Shown: positions 1 through 8,131, numbered from the stretch's first letter. The stretch: DNA of 44,477 nt from Staphylococcus caprae (GCF_002902725.1 NZ_PPRT01000043.1:67152-111628); one strand, 5' to 3'. Notes: a model not told the origin generated them from the sequence alone. Numbers and translations are program-made.

Positions 1-51
1 AATGTACGGCACTGAACCCCTAAAATGGGAACTTAATAAAAACACCATGTT

Positions 52-894
52 CTAGGCTATTAATTCTCTGTATTTTACAGGGGATAAGTAGCCTAGTTTT
101 TGTTGAATTCGATTATTATTATAGTTTTTAATGTACTTTTCGACAATATCTATTACAATATGATTAGAGCGATTAAGCTCATTATTGATGTAAAAAGTTT
201 CAGACTTTAGCGAGGAATGGAAACTTTCTATCGGGGCGTTATCGGCAGGTGTTCCCTTTCGGGACATACTTCTGATAATGCCTTTTTCTTCGCACAATTG
301 ATAATAAGCATAAGATGTATAAACGCTGCCTTGATCACTATGTAATATACAACCCTCAGGTATATCGATTTGATTTAATGTATCATTAACTAAACTTTGG
401 TCTTGTTTATCATCTATTTTATACGCCACAATTTCTCCGTTATAAATATCCATTATCGAAGATAAATACAACATAGAATGACCAAATGGTAAATAAGTAA
501 TATCGGTTGTTAATACTTCCATTGGACAACTCGCTTTAAATTGTCTTTGTAATAAATTGTCCGTTTTATAATACGGTTTACCTATTCTTGTCGTCTTTTT
601 AGGTCTAACTCGGCAGTTCAAATGATGCTTCTGCATCATTCTCTGTACTCTCTTATGATTAATTGGTGATGTATAACATTGATTAATCAATGCTGTAATC
701 TTACGATAACCGTAGGTATAGTGGTTAGCTTTACATAATTCAATGACTTTTTGTGTTACGGTATCATTTTTATGGGTTTTGTTTTTCCATCGGTAATATG
801 TTGATTTAGGTATGTTTAATACTTCTAGTATCAATTTGATTGAATATTTTACTTTTAATTGATCCACTAAACCTATGACTACTGTTGGTACCAC
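52..894 (-). CDS. IS3-family transposase OrfB (DDE catalytic part)
   Basis: Catalytic half of the transposase, normally made as an OrfAB fusion through frameshifting; it cuts and joins the element's ends. The protein has an N-terminal HTH_21-type region (about residues 40-100) and an rve integrase core. The catalytic triad is visible as D131 (TTDITY), D187 (HSDQGS) and E223, with the conserved lysine seven residues later at K230 (ESFHSSLK). The listed first codon is GTG inside the overlap with orfA; in the fusion the frame extends further upstream. No internal stop is present, so it looks functional. Confidence 0.93.
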   Translation of the reverse strand: MVPTVVIGLVDQLKVKYSIKLILEVLNIPKSTYYRWKNKTHKNDTVTQKVIELCKANHYTYGYRKITALINQCYTSPINHKRVQRMMQKHHLNCRVRPKKTTRIGKPYYKTDNLLQRQFKASCPMEVLTTDITYLPFGHSMLYLSSIMDIYNGEIVAYKIDDKQDQSLVNDTLNQIDIPEGCILHSDQGSVYTSYAYYQLCEEKGIIRSMSRKGTPADNAPIESFHSSLKSETFYINNELNRSNHIVIDIVEKYIKNYNNNRIQQKLGYLSPVKYRELIA

Positions 895-1193
895 TTCCTT
901 TCCAATGCCTTGTACTTTTTTAAAATATCCAATTCTATATCTTTTCTCTTATTTTCTAATTTTAATTGTTCTACTTCTGTCAACTCTTCTAATCCTTTAC
1001 CGTAGGTATATTGTTTACCAACTTGTTGTGAAAATCTATAACTTTCCCCATTTCGATACCATCGCCACCAAGTTTTCACTTGTGTTCTATTTCTAATATT
1101 TAATTCTTTCATAATTTCTTTTGTTGAAAATCTTGCTGCTTTCATTTCAACTGCTTTATACTTTGTTTCTACTGAATAAGAAACTCTTTTCAT
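879..1193 (-). CDS. IS3-family transposase OrfA (HTH / leucine zipper)
   Basis: A 104-aa DNA-binding protein with an N-terminal helix-turn-helix (about residues 5-60, with the WWRWYRNG element) and a C-terminal coiled coil (ELTEVEQLKLENKRKDIELDIL), as in IS150-group OrfA. It binds the terminal repeats and dimerises. A good Shine-Dalgarno (ggaggtg) precedes the ATG at 1193. Its 3' end overlaps orfB by 16 bp, and a slippery heptamer lies about 35 nt before its stop. Confidence 0.92.
   Translation of the reverse strand: MKRVSYSVETKYKAVEMKAARFSTKEIMKELNIRNRTQVKTWWRWYRNGESYRFSQQVGKQYTYGKGLEELTEVEQLKLENKRKDIELDILKKYKALERKWYQQ
915..921 (-). other. Programmed -1 frameshift site (A AAA AAG) in the IS
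   Basis: On the minus strand orfA reads TTA AAA AAG TAC, giving the heptamer A-AAA-AAG in the correct zero frame. Slipping back one base yields AAA AAA GTA CAA GGC and runs without a stop into orfB (...VVPTVVIGLVDQ). This is the A6G-type slippery site typical of IS150-group elements and would produce the OrfAB transposase. Confidence 0.85.
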
Positions 1194-1278
1194 AGAAAAA
1201 ACACCTCCGTATGATTCATTTTAATATGAATTCAACGAAAGTGTTTTTATATAATTCCCACTAATTGGGGTCAGTCTA

Positions 1279-2523
1279 GTACGTTGGTATTTCGCAATAG
1301 GGTTCTTCTTCATTGGCGTTATTGCATATATGGATAGGTCTAATATCTCATATATCGCTGCTCCGATGATGAAAGATTTAGGTTTAACCAAAACACAATT
1401 CGGACTACTTGCCTCATTCTTCTCGCTAGGTTACGCATTTATGCAAGTGCCATCAGGGATGTTAGCTGAGAAGTTTGGACCACGTAAGATGATTACGATT
1501 GCACTTGTATGGTGGAGTGCTTTCACAATTTTAACGGGAATGATTAAACACCACGGATTATTATACTTTATAAGATTCTTATTTGGCGTAGGGGAAGCTC
1601 CAATGTATCCATCTAATGCCGTATTTAACTCTTTCTGGTTTGCTAAAAATGAAAAAGGAAGAGCATCTAGTGCATTATTAGCAGGCTCTTACTTTGGTCC
1701 TGTGCTTGCGCCAATCATTACGATTGCTATCGTTAATGCGTTTAACTGGCAAGCGGTATTCTATATCTTCGGTGCGATTGGTATCGTCATGGCTATTCTT
1801 TGGGCGATTATTGCTAAAGATTTACCTGAACACCATAAGATGGTTAGTGATGCAGAGAAGAAATATATTTCTGAACATCGTGATACAGTTGCGACTGAAA
1901 AGTCTTTACCACCATGGAAACGCTTCTTAAGTCACTTCAGTTTCTATGCCATTGCTTTACAATATTTTGTAGTACAATTCGTTATCGCATTATTCTTAAT
2001 CTGGTTACCTACATATTTAGCCGAACAGTATCATGTAGATTTCAAAGATATGTCAATCAGCTCTCTGCCATGGTTATTCATGTTCTTTTTAATACTTTCA
2101 GCAGGAGCGATATCAGACAAGATTTTGAATTCAGGAAGTTCCCGATTTGTAGCTCGTGGCGTAATTGCTATTGCAGGATTCGTTGTATTCTCTGTATCTA
2201 TTTTCTTAGCTGTCCACACAGACAACTTATATATGACGATTATTTGGTTATCACTTTGTTTAGGTGGCGTTGGTATTTCAATGGGTATGAGTTGGGCTGC
2301 AGCTACAGATTTAGGACGTAACTTCTCAGGTACAGTCTCTGGTTGGATGAACCTATGGGGAAATATCGGCGCATTGATTAGCCCATTACTTGCCGGTATT
2401 GTCGTAGATCAACTAGGCTGGTCAATGACATTGCAATTATTAATTGTACCTGCTGTCATTGCTGCTACTTTATGGTTCTTCGTTAAGCCAGATAAGCCAC
2501 TTGTTGTAGATGAAAAACATTAA
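1279..2523 (+). pseudogene. MFS transporter (sugar-acid/ACS family), 5' end cut off by the IS
   Basis: Major facilitator protein of the anion:cation symporter type (glucarate/galactonate/hexuronate-like). The visible frame runs V-R-W-Y-F-A-I-G-F-F-F-I-G-V-I-A-Y-M-D-R-S-N, so it begins inside transmembrane helix 1 with the family's Y-M-D-R-S-N-I-S motif, followed by 11 further hydrophobic helices and a normal C-terminus. The IS lies a few codons after the expected start; the true start codon is off the left edge. Reading back into the IS, the frame meets TAA at 1252 with no ATG/GTG/TTG before it. The first internal ATG (1330, 397 aa) lacks a ribosome-binding site and would delete most of helix 1. 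Recent inactivation is likely because the rest is undamaged. Confidence 0.85.
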
Positions 2524-2536
2524 TTCAATTAATTTC

Positions 2537-2586
2537 AAAACATACTAAGATTTCCAAACCACTCGTCTTAGTATGTTTTTATTTTT
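2537..2586 (+). terminator. Rho-independent terminator after the MFS gene
   Basis: Stem aacatactaaga (2539-2550) pairs with tcttagtatgtt (2566-2577), followed by a T-rich run to about 2587. It starts about 14 bases after the MFS stop codon. Confidence 0.9.
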
Positions 2587-2702
2587 TTAAAAGTTAAAAA
2601 GCATTTATAATGAATCTAACATGATTCATTAAAGAGCCAGAGATTAATGTGAGTGAAACAATCGAAAAATAAAATCATTTAGCCCAATATTGAAGATATG
2701 AG

Positions 2703-2711
2703 TGTTATAAT
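2703..2711 (+). promoter_or_regulatory. Candidate extended -10 promoter for the FUSC leader
   Basis: TGT-TATAAT is a perfect extended -10 element (TGnTATAAT). No convincing -35 is visible at the usual distance. Transcription would begin near 2718, giving a leader of about 120 nt before the FUSC start codon. The remainder of 2590-2839 contains no gene. Confidence 0.5.
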
Positions 2712-2754
2712 TAAATAATTGAATAGATGTATCAACTACAACTATGTTTACGAC

Positions 2755-2799
2755 GAGCGGAACAATATTAGAAACACCTCATTTGTTCCGTTCTTTTTT
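2755..2799 (+). terminator. Terminator-like hairpin in the leader of the FUSC gene
   Basis: gagcggaacaa (2755-2765) pairs with ttgttccgttc (2783-2793, one G-U pair) and is followed by TTTTTT. It lies between the extended -10 at 2703 and the FUSC start at 2840, so it could attenuate that gene or end a short RNA of about 80 nt. No alternative antiterminator pairing was identified. Confidence 0.6.
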
Positions 2800-2839
2800 G
2801 TGTTTAATTTGGGGAATGCTTTAGAAAGGAAGGTAAAAA

Positions 2840-4768
2840 ATGAATCAAATCTTGAATTCTTTGATTCGCTTTGATACGTCAAAGATTGATTATTTTAAGG
2901 GGATAAGACAAGGTCTACTTATGGTATTACCTGCATTGATAGGTTATCTATGTGGTTTCTCAAGTTTTGGGTTGCTCATTTCCACTGGTACACTTGCCCA
3001 TATCTATGTCTTCAAAGGGTCTCCGCAGTCTATGCTTAGAACCGTCATCATATGTGTGCTATCGTTTACAGTTTGTATGATATTAGGCACATTGACTGTA
3101 ACACAGCCTATTTTATTTGGCTTATTACTATTAATTGTGGTTGCGGTGCCTTATTATAGTTTCAATGCACTTAAACTCGCTGGTCCATCATCGACATTCT
3201 TTTTAGTAACATTTTGTTTACCTATTAATTTGCCAGTTGCGCCTGATCAAGCGCTCATTCGTGGATTAGCCATCTTTATTGGTGGTGTGTTAGCTACAAT
3301 TACTGTACTTTTAACCATCTTTTTCACAAAGGAGAAGGCCGAAGATCGAGCGATTAAAGCTGACTTTAAGACACTTCATAATTTATTACATCATTTTAAC
3401 GATGCAGAACAATTTAAGAGATATGCCCGTAATGCTGTAACGGAATTTAGAACTTCTGAAAAGTTATTAATCACTTCTACATCAGGTGGGAACGGTAATT
3501 TAAGTAATAGATTCCAAAAATTGATTTTACTACATATATCAGCACAAGGGATTTATTCAGAGCTATTAGAATTAAATGAGAAAAATATCCGACCATTACC
3601 TGAAGATTTAGTAGAAATGATGGATTATATTATTAAAAATGTAAGATACCCACAACAACTTCGACCTTGGACAAAAACAGTTGATGTGGCACCAGAATTC
3701 CAAAATCTTATGAATCATATTTTGAAAATAGATGAAATGATTCACGCCAATGAACATCACATTGAATATGAAGCGGATATTCGAAAGCCATTATATAGTA
3801 AGCGCATATATCAAAACTTAACGTTTGATTCAATCGTCTTCAGAAACGCCTTACAATATACGGTGATTATGGGGATCGCGATTTTTATAGCACTGGCATT
3901 TAATATACAGAAAGCATATTGGGTGCCATTAACAGCGCATACAGTCATGTTAAGTAATATGACTACAATTCGAACACTCGACCGTTCACTTGCAAGAGGA
4001 CTCGGAACCATAGTTGGTGCCATCGTATTGTCTGGAATACTTGCATTTAACATTAACCCAGTTGTCGCTATATTGATTATGAGTATTTCAGCACTCATGA
4101 CGGAAGCATTTGTTGCATCAAACTATGCATTTGCAGTTATCTTCATTACAATTCAAGTCATTATGTTAAACGGCTTAGCATCTCAAAACTTAAGTATCGA
4201 GATTGCTTACACACGTATTATCGATGTACTTGTAGGTATTATTATTGCAGTTCTAGGTATACTTTTCCTAGCTCGTAGAACAGCGTCATCCATGTTGCCA
4301 AATGCAATTGCCGAACTCGTCCGTAAAGAAAGTATTCTATTTCATTATTTATTTTCCGAAAATAAACAAGAAAATAACGACCGCGATAAAGTTGAAAAAT
4401 TAAATTTATCAGTAAAAATTAGTAATGTGACGCAAATGTATAACTCGGCAAATGGTGAATTGTTCAGTAATAAAGAAGCAGTACGTTATTATTATCCTAG
4501 TATCTTCGCATTAGAAGAGATCAGCTTTATGTTAGAACGTGCGATGAATAATAAACATAGACAAACGATAGATGATCAACAAATGGGTGAATATCTCGTC
4601 GTATTTGAAAATATTGCTAAGCATTTCCAACTCCAAACGGATTTAAATATGAAAGAGATGAGTCATTTACCTCAATATAATTATATTCGTGCGGCACTGA
4701 TGAATATCCAACGAAATTGTAGCGAACAACGTAAAGATATTACGCATAGTGAAGAAGGTGCACATTAG
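2840..4768 (+). CDS. FUSC family membrane protein (aromatic acid exporter-like)
   Basis: A 642-aa integral membrane protein of the fusaric-acid-resistance/aromatic-acid-exporter superfamily. Two hydrophobic blocks are visible: residues about 20-155 (several helices, then the basic sequence FFTKEKAEDR) and about 335-480 (FUSC_2-like, starting near YTVIMGIAIFIALAF). Hydrophilic helical regions lie between them and at the C-terminus. This duplicated architecture is normal for the family. The start follows gaaaggaagg with good spacing. Members are thought to export aromatic or amphipathic weak acids; the substrate here cannot be inferred. The downstream DUF2188 gene follows after about 75 bp and could be co-transcribed, since no strong terminator separates them. 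Confidence 0.82.
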   Translation: MNQILNSLIRFDTSKIDYFKGIRQGLLMVLPALIGYLCGFSSFGLLISTGTLAHIYVFKGSPQSMLRTVIICVLSFTVCMILGTLTVTQPILFGLLLLIVVAVPYYSFNALKLAGPSSTFFLVTFCLPINLPVAPDQALIRGLAIFIGGVLATITVLLTIFFTKEKAEDRAIKADFKTLHNLLHHFNDAEQFKRYARNAVTEFRTSEKLLITSTSGGNGNLSNRFQKLILLHISAQGIYSELLELNEKNIRPLPEDLVEMMDYIIKNVRYPQQLRPWTKTVDVAPEFQNLMNHILKIDEMIHANEHHIEYEADIRKPLYSKRIYQNLTFDSIVFRNALQYTVIMGIAIFIALAFNIQKAYWVPLTAHTVMLSNMTTIRTLDRSLARGLGTIVGAIVLSGILAFNINPVVAILIMSISALMTEAFVASNYAFAVIFITIQVIMLNGLASQNLSIEIAYTRIIDVLVGIIIAVLGILFLARRTASSMLPNAIAELVRKESILFHYLFSENKQENNDRDKVEKLNLSVKISNVTQMYNSANGELFSNKEAVRYYYPSIFALEEISFMLERAMNNKHRQTIDDQQMGEYLVVFENIAKHFQLQTDLNMKEMSHLPQYNYIRAALMNIQRNCSEQRKDITHSEEGAH

Positions 4769-4843
4769 TTCTCGTATGTTACTCTGTTTCAATCTTATAT
4801 TTTAGTGGTAAATATTTACTAAAAAAATTGAGGAGGTATGACG

Positions 4844-5257
4844 ATGCCTTGGACAATGAATGATTATCCGCAAAGTTGGAAGAACTTTGATGAACTTGAA
4901 CGTAAAAAAGCGATTGATATTGGCAATGCCATGTTGAAAGATGGCTATAAAGAAGGCGACGTAGTTCCAATTGCTACACAACAAGCTGAAAAATGGTACA
5001 AAGATGCATCTAAAGAAGAATTAGATGAATTGAAAAACAAACATATTACGGAGCATCAGAAAGATCAATCTGCGAATCCGAAACTTAATGAAGAAAATAT
5101 CCATGTCTATTTTGAAGATGATGAATGGAAAGTGAAGACTGAAGATGCAAAGCAAGCGTCAGATACTTTCGATAAGAAACAAGATACTGTTCAACGTGCC
5201 AATGAAATTGCTGAAAACAAAAATACTAAAGTTATCGAACATAAAAAAGATGAATAA
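4844..5257 (+). CDS. ChaB/DUF2188-like small soluble protein
   Basis: A 137-aa hydrophilic, highly charged protein without signal peptide or membrane segment. The N-terminal part (PWTMNDYPQSWKNFDELERKKAIDIGNAML) resembles ChaB-type sequences. The C-terminal part (VYFEDDEWKVKTEDAKQASDTF...A-N-E-I-A) has the pattern of DUF2188, a short domain found in many Firmicutes whose role is unknown. Two ATGs are possible: the one at 4838 is only 1 nt from the AGGAGG at 4831-4836, whereas 4844 has 7-nt spacing and is chosen. Function unknown; a stress-related role is often assumed for such proteins, but nothing here proves it. Confidence 0.8.
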   Translation: MPWTMNDYPQSWKNFDELERKKAIDIGNAMLKDGYKEGDVVPIATQQAEKWYKDASKEELDELKNKHITEHQKDQSANPKLNEENIHVYFEDDEWKVKTEDAKQASDTFDKKQDTVQRANEIAENKNTKVIEHKKDE

Positions 5258-5274
5258 ATAAGTGGAATGAATTT

Positions 5275-5306
5275 AAACCGTATAGGCTGCGTGCTTATAC
5301 GGTTTT
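5275..5306 (+). terminator. Terminator after the DUF2188 gene
   Basis: aaaccgtata (5275-5284) pairs perfectly with tatacggttt (5296-5305). The T-run is short (TTTT followed by CG), so termination may be partial. Confidence 0.7.
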
Positions 5307-5349
5307 CGTAGTTCTATGGCAATAAAACTAAAGTATGATGGGCTAACGT

Positions 5350-5378
5350 TTCTCACTTAAAATTAATTTCGATATAAT
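5350..5378 (+). promoter_or_regulatory. Promoter of relP
   Basis: TTCTCA (5350-5355), 17-bp spacer, TATAAT (5373-5378). The predicted start near 5385 places the earlier in-frame ATG at 5377 outside the transcript, which supports the RelP start at 5410. Confidence 0.65.
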
Positions 5379-5409
5379 GAGGGTGTATAGAAATCGGAGG
5401 TCGAGAAGT

Positions 5410-6108
5410 ATGTACGTAGAAAGAAAACCTTCATTATATGTCGAAGATTTAAAAAATGAATTTAAAAATAGTTTATCTCAATTTCAAGATAGTGATGCTG
5501 CTTTCGATACATTAGTAGGATTTGTAGAATTAGATCATTTGTATTCCTCTGCTTTAAAGGAAATTAGTACAAAACTCAGTATTTTAGACGAGAATTTTAA
5601 TCATCAATATAAACATAACCCGATTCATCACATGGAAAGACGCGTAAAGGAAATGCATAGTTTAGTAAATAAACTGAATCGAAAAGGTTTAGAAGTAAGT
5701 GCTCAGAGTGCCAAAGACAATATTATGGATATTGCTGGCATTCGAGTTGTATGTAACTACCTTGATGATATTTATGTCATTGAAAAAATGTTATTAAAAC
5801 AAGAAGATGTGACATTGTTGAAGCGTAAAGATTATATTGAGCATCCTAAAGAGAATGGCTATCGCAGTTTGCATATTGTTGTATCGATTCCAGTCTTTTT
5901 AGCAGATTCTGTAGAAGTCACACCTGTAGAAATTCAAATTCGTACGATAGGTATGGATATGTGGGCAAGTTTAGAACATAAGATTCGATATAAGAATGAC
6001 GCTGACACTGAAAAATATAAAGGACTACTTGAACAATGCGCAACTGACATTACAAATGTCGAAAGTAAAATGCAGCAAATACACTCTGAAATCTCGAATA
6101 AAGATTAA
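5410..6108 (+). CDS. relP: Small alarmone synthetase RelP (GTP pyrophosphokinase)
   Basis: A 232-aa single-domain (p)ppGpp synthetase; it transfers pyrophosphate from ATP to GDP or GTP and is cytosolic. It has only the RelA/SpoT synthetase fold, with no hydrolase, TGS or ACT domain, as in small alarmone synthetases. The visible motifs are the ATP-binding RRVKEM region, [20 protein letters not shown] and E-I-Q-I-R-T...M-W-A-S-L-E-H. Length and sequence match S. aureus RelP better than RelQ. The start at 5410 follows tcggagg (5394-5400); a longer version from 5377 overlaps the -10 box. It is monocistronic between two terminators. In S. aureus RelP responds to cell-wall stress through VraRS; no VraR site was identified here. 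Confidence 0.92.
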   Translation: MYVERKPSLYVEDLKNEFKNSLSQFQDSDAAFDTLVGFVELDHLYSSALKEISTKLSILDENFNHQYKHNPIHHMERRVKEMHSLVNKLNRKGLEVSAQSAKDNIMDIAGIRVVCNYLDDIYVIEKMLLKQEDVTLLKRKDYIEHPKENGYRSLHIVVSIPVFLADSVEVTPVEIQIRTIGMDMWASLEHKIRYKNDADTEKYKGLLEQCATDITNVESKMQQIHSEISNKD

Positions 6109-6158
6109 ACTGGAGATATAAAGTCGCTTTGATAAATGTTCAAAGTTTATATGATTAA

Positions 6159-6187
6159 AAGAAGCTCATTTGATGGGCTTCTTTTTT
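6159..6187 (+). terminator. Terminator after relP
   Basis: aagaagctc (6159-6167) pairs with gggcttctt (6175-6183, one G-U pair) and is followed by TTTT. Confidence 0.85.
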
Positions 6188-6291
6188 GCGCTTAATTTGA
6201 ATAAATATTTAATTTATTATTACAATAATTATATGAAAAGAACTTATATGATATTATAATTTTAATTGATATTAGAATAACGAGGTTTTTT

Positions 6292-7164
6292 ATGATTAAA
6301 GAGAATTTTACAACTAAGGTTTATCCACTTAAACAATTTAAAGATGAGTATAGTGAAGTCGCATTTGCAGGCAACTCAAAATCCGATGATGTGATTGTGT
6401 TCATTCATGGGGCATTATTAACATATAAAATTATGACGATGTTTGAACCTTATTTCAGAGAATATCAATTGATATTCGTCAATTGTCCTAGTAGAGGTAA
6501 AAGTTCACAACTAGATAGAGATTCACATACACTTGATGATTATTCGGAACGTATTTATGACGTTTTAACTCAAGTCGTTGAAGAACAACACATTCAAAAA
6601 TTAAGTTTAGTGGGCTATTCTATGGGTGGAATGATAGCAACGAGGTTGCTTAAATATAATACACTCCCAATCACTCATATGATTTATTTACATAGTGCTG
6701 CTAAAATCACTCCTGATGCAAGTATGTTGGCCCGTCTTTTTACAAGAAATAGTAAAAGAGATACATTAAAAGATGAAGTGAAAGCTGTAAAGAATTTGCC
6801 TCAATACATATTAGATAAAACAATCTATGCCCATAAGGAAAATGCATTAGATCTTATTCAATTTGTAGCACCAATTAAGACGATTATTACTGATATCATT
6901 TACACTATTAATACGGATTATCTACCAGATATTGATGAGATTAGACAGTTTCCTAAGATATTATTTATGTCTGGTAAAGAGGACCAAATTATTCCCTATA
7001 CAGATTCGCAAGCGACACTTGAAAAGTTTAAACAACTTGGCGGAGAAACGAAAGAAATTATTTATCCTGGCATTGGACATATAGATTTTCCAAGTGTTCT
7101 GGAAACCAATTCTCAAGATCAAATTGGCGTAGTAGATCACATTAAGGATTGGATTTCAAATTAA
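6292..7164 (+). CDS. Alpha/beta-fold hydrolase
   Basis: A 290-aa cytosolic alpha/beta hydrolase. The nucleophile elbow is G-Y-S-M-G with Ser110. The oxyanion HG motif is FIHGALL (residues 37-43), the acid is probably D231 (SGKEDQIIP) and the histidine is H263 (GIGHIDFP), so the triad looks intact. It has no signal peptide. Substrate unknown; it could be an esterase, lipase-like or C-C hydrolase. The ATG at 6292 follows a weak cgaggt. It sits between relP and a MerR-type gene in the same orientation; a short hairpin at 7174-7193 with little T-run may only partly separate it from merR. Confidence 0.85.
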   Translation: MIKENFTTKVYPLKQFKDEYSEVAFAGNSKSDDVIVFIHGALLTYKIMTMFEPYFREYQLIFVNCPSRGKSSQLDRDSHTLDDYSERIYDVLTQVVEEQHIQKLSLVGYSMGGMIATRLLKYNTLPITHMIYLHSAAKITPDASMLARLFTRNSKRDTLKDEVKAVKNLPQYILDKTIYAHKENALDLIQFVAPIKTIITDIIYTINTDYLPDIDEIRQFPKILFMSGKEDQIIPYTDSQATLEKFKQLGGETKEIIYPGIGHIDFPSVLETNSQDQIGVVDHIKDWISN

Positions 7165-7209
7165 TTAAAAAAATAAGACGGTAGGGCGTCTTAAAATTGA
7201 TAAAAGGTG

Positions 7210-7240
7210 TTGCTAATGACGTAACGTCATTTAATAAAGT
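7210..7240 (+). promoter_or_regulatory. Putative MerR-type promoter with palindromic operator
   Basis: The perfect inverted repeat AATGACGT-A-ACGTCATT (7215-7231) lies directly upstream of the MerR-family gene. A -35-like TTGCTA (7210-7215) and a -10-like TAAAGT (7235-7240) would be 19 bp apart, with the palindrome inside the spacer. This is the classical arrangement at MerR-controlled promoters, where the spacer is longer than 17 bp. The palindrome is seen; the promoter boxes are weak and inferred. Confidence 0.55.
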
Positions 7241-7261
7241 GTAATTAGGAGGTGAAAATCT

Positions 7262-7990
7262 ATGTCAACTTATACAACAGGAGATATAGCTAAAAGATGT
7301 CATGTTTCAGTACGAACTGTTCAATATTATGATAGACAAGGAATCTTGAGACCTAGTCAGATGTCAGATGCAAATCGGCGCGTTTACACGGACGAAGAAG
7401 TTAAAAAACTTAAACTTATTATTGTACTTAAAGAATTAGGGTGCTCACTCAAAGACATCAAGTTATTATTGAGAAATGAAGAAACACTCAAAACACTTAG
7501 TTCTATGTTAAAAGTGAAAGAGGATGAACTACAACAAGACATAAGCAAAAAAGAAAATGTAGTCAAAAGAATTAAAGAAGTTTGTAAATACTTTAACAAG
7601 ATATCAATTTCTCCAATTACACATTTATATGACATAGATCATATTATGAAAGAATCATTAAATTTAAAAAGTATCAGAAAGAAATTATGGCTAGCCACTG
7701 GGATAGTAGGAATCATTCAATACACTGGACTTGTTGCTTCAATTGTAACGAAAGAGAAAGAACCATTCTTATCAGTGACGCCAGTGACAATCGTATATGC
7801 GCTCGTATTAACGTATTACTACAAAAACAATGTTTCTTATTTATCCCCTAATTGTCAAAATGTATTTAATCCTAACACTTTAGACTTTATTAAAGCACAA
7901 CACACGCCTAAAACTAGAAAGCTCACATGCCCAGATTGTCATGAAACACACTTTTGTATCGAAGTTCCTAAAAATGAAGAACAATGTTAA
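7262..7990 (+). CDS. MerR-family regulator with two membrane segments and a zinc-ribbon-like tail
   Basis: 242 aa. Residues 3-72 form a MerR winged HTH (YTTGDIAKRCHVSVRTVQYYDRQGIL...RRVYTDEEV), followed by a coiled coil (about 80-105). Two hydrophobic segments follow (about residues 143-162 and 176-190, LWLATGIVGIIQYTGLVASIV and TPVTIVYALVLTYYY). The C-terminal part holds cysteines in N-C-Q-N-V-F and C-P-D-C-H-E-T-H-F-C, suggesting a metal-binding ribbon. It is therefore probably a membrane-tethered transcription factor; such architecture is unusual for MerR. A strong SD (aggagg, 7247-7252) precedes the ATG. The palindrome upstream suggests autoregulation. Its effector and other targets are unknown; the adjacent hydrolase gene is a possible one. 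Confidence 0.82.
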   Translation: MSTYTTGDIAKRCHVSVRTVQYYDRQGILRPSQMSDANRRVYTDEEVKKLKLIIVLKELGCSLKDIKLLLRNEETLKTLSSMLKVKEDELQQDISKKENVVKRIKEVCKYFNKISISPITHLYDIDHIMKESLNLKSIRKKLWLATGIVGIIQYTGLVASIVTKEKEPFLSVTPVTIVYALVLTYYYKNNVSYLSPNCQNVFNPNTLDFIKAQHTPKTRKLTCPDCHETHFCIEVPKNEEQC

Positions 7991-7996
7991 TACAAG

Positions 7997-8026
7997 CCCC
8001 AACGTAACTTTGCGTTGGGGTTTTTT
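7997..8026 (+). terminator. Strong terminator after the MerR gene
   Basis: ccccaacg (7997-8004) pairs with cgttgggg (8013-8020), followed by TTTTTT. Confidence 0.95.
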
Positions 8027-8051
8027 ATCGTTCATAGTAGCCAAAACTAAA

Positions 8052-8065
8052 AGAAAGCGCTTGCA
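8052..8065 (+). promoter_or_regulatory. cre site (CcpA) of the gluconate operon
   Basis: AGAAAGCGCTTGCA matches the catabolite-responsive element TGNAANCGNTNNCA at every fixed position but the first. It overlaps the putative -35 (TTGCAA, 8061-8066) of the gntR promoter, so CcpA binding would repress the operon on glucose. Confidence 0.8.
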
Positions 8066-8089
8066 ATTATAAATTTCGTATATTAACAT
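8061..8089 (+). promoter_or_regulatory. Promoter of gntRKP
   Basis: TTGCAA (8061-8066), 17-bp spacer, TAACAT (8084-8089). Transcription would start near 8096, inside the GntR palindrome, as expected for a repressed promoter. Confidence 0.6.
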
Positions 8090-8105
8090 ACTTGTATACA
8101 AGTTA
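8088..8105 (+). promoter_or_regulatory. GntR operator
   Basis: The core ACTTGTATACAAGT (8090-8103) is a perfect 14-bp palindrome. It matches, apart from the last bases, the known Bacillus subtilis GntR operator ATACTTGTATACAAGTAT. It lies at the predicted transcription start, so GntR would block initiation until gluconate is present. Confidence 0.85.
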
Positions 8106-8131
8106 AGTCGTTCGACTTTGGGGGTGGAAAC

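Larger units (their letters stand above)
9..1278 (-). mobile_element. IS3-family (IS150-like) insertion sequence, apparently complete
   Basis: A compact element carrying overlapping orfA and orfB on the minus strand. Imperfect terminal inverted repeats are visible: the left end reads gcACTGAaCCCC, then a gap, then TGGGAA and AATAAAAACAC; the reverse complement of the right end reads agACTGACCCC, GTGGGAA and ATAAAAACAC. The flanks share gtac(g) at 4-8 and 1279-1283, which fits a 4-5 bp target duplication. Removing the element and one repeat restores the codons N-V-R-W-Y-F of the MFS gene to its right. Both frames and the DDE residues are intact, so it may still be mobile. A TATAAT hexamer facing outward lies at 1250-1255 near the right end. 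The exact ends are uncertain by 1-2 bases because of the shared g. I cannot name the isoform. Confidence 0.9.

Noticed and set aside
1330..2523. MFS gene as a complete gene from ATG 1330
   Set aside because: No ribosome-binding site, start inside the first helix, and coding sequence continues upstream to the IS junction.
5377..5409. Longer RelP start (adds [11 protein letters not shown])
   Set aside because: The ATG overlaps the -10 box TATAAT; the start at 5410 has the ribosome-binding site and matches the family.
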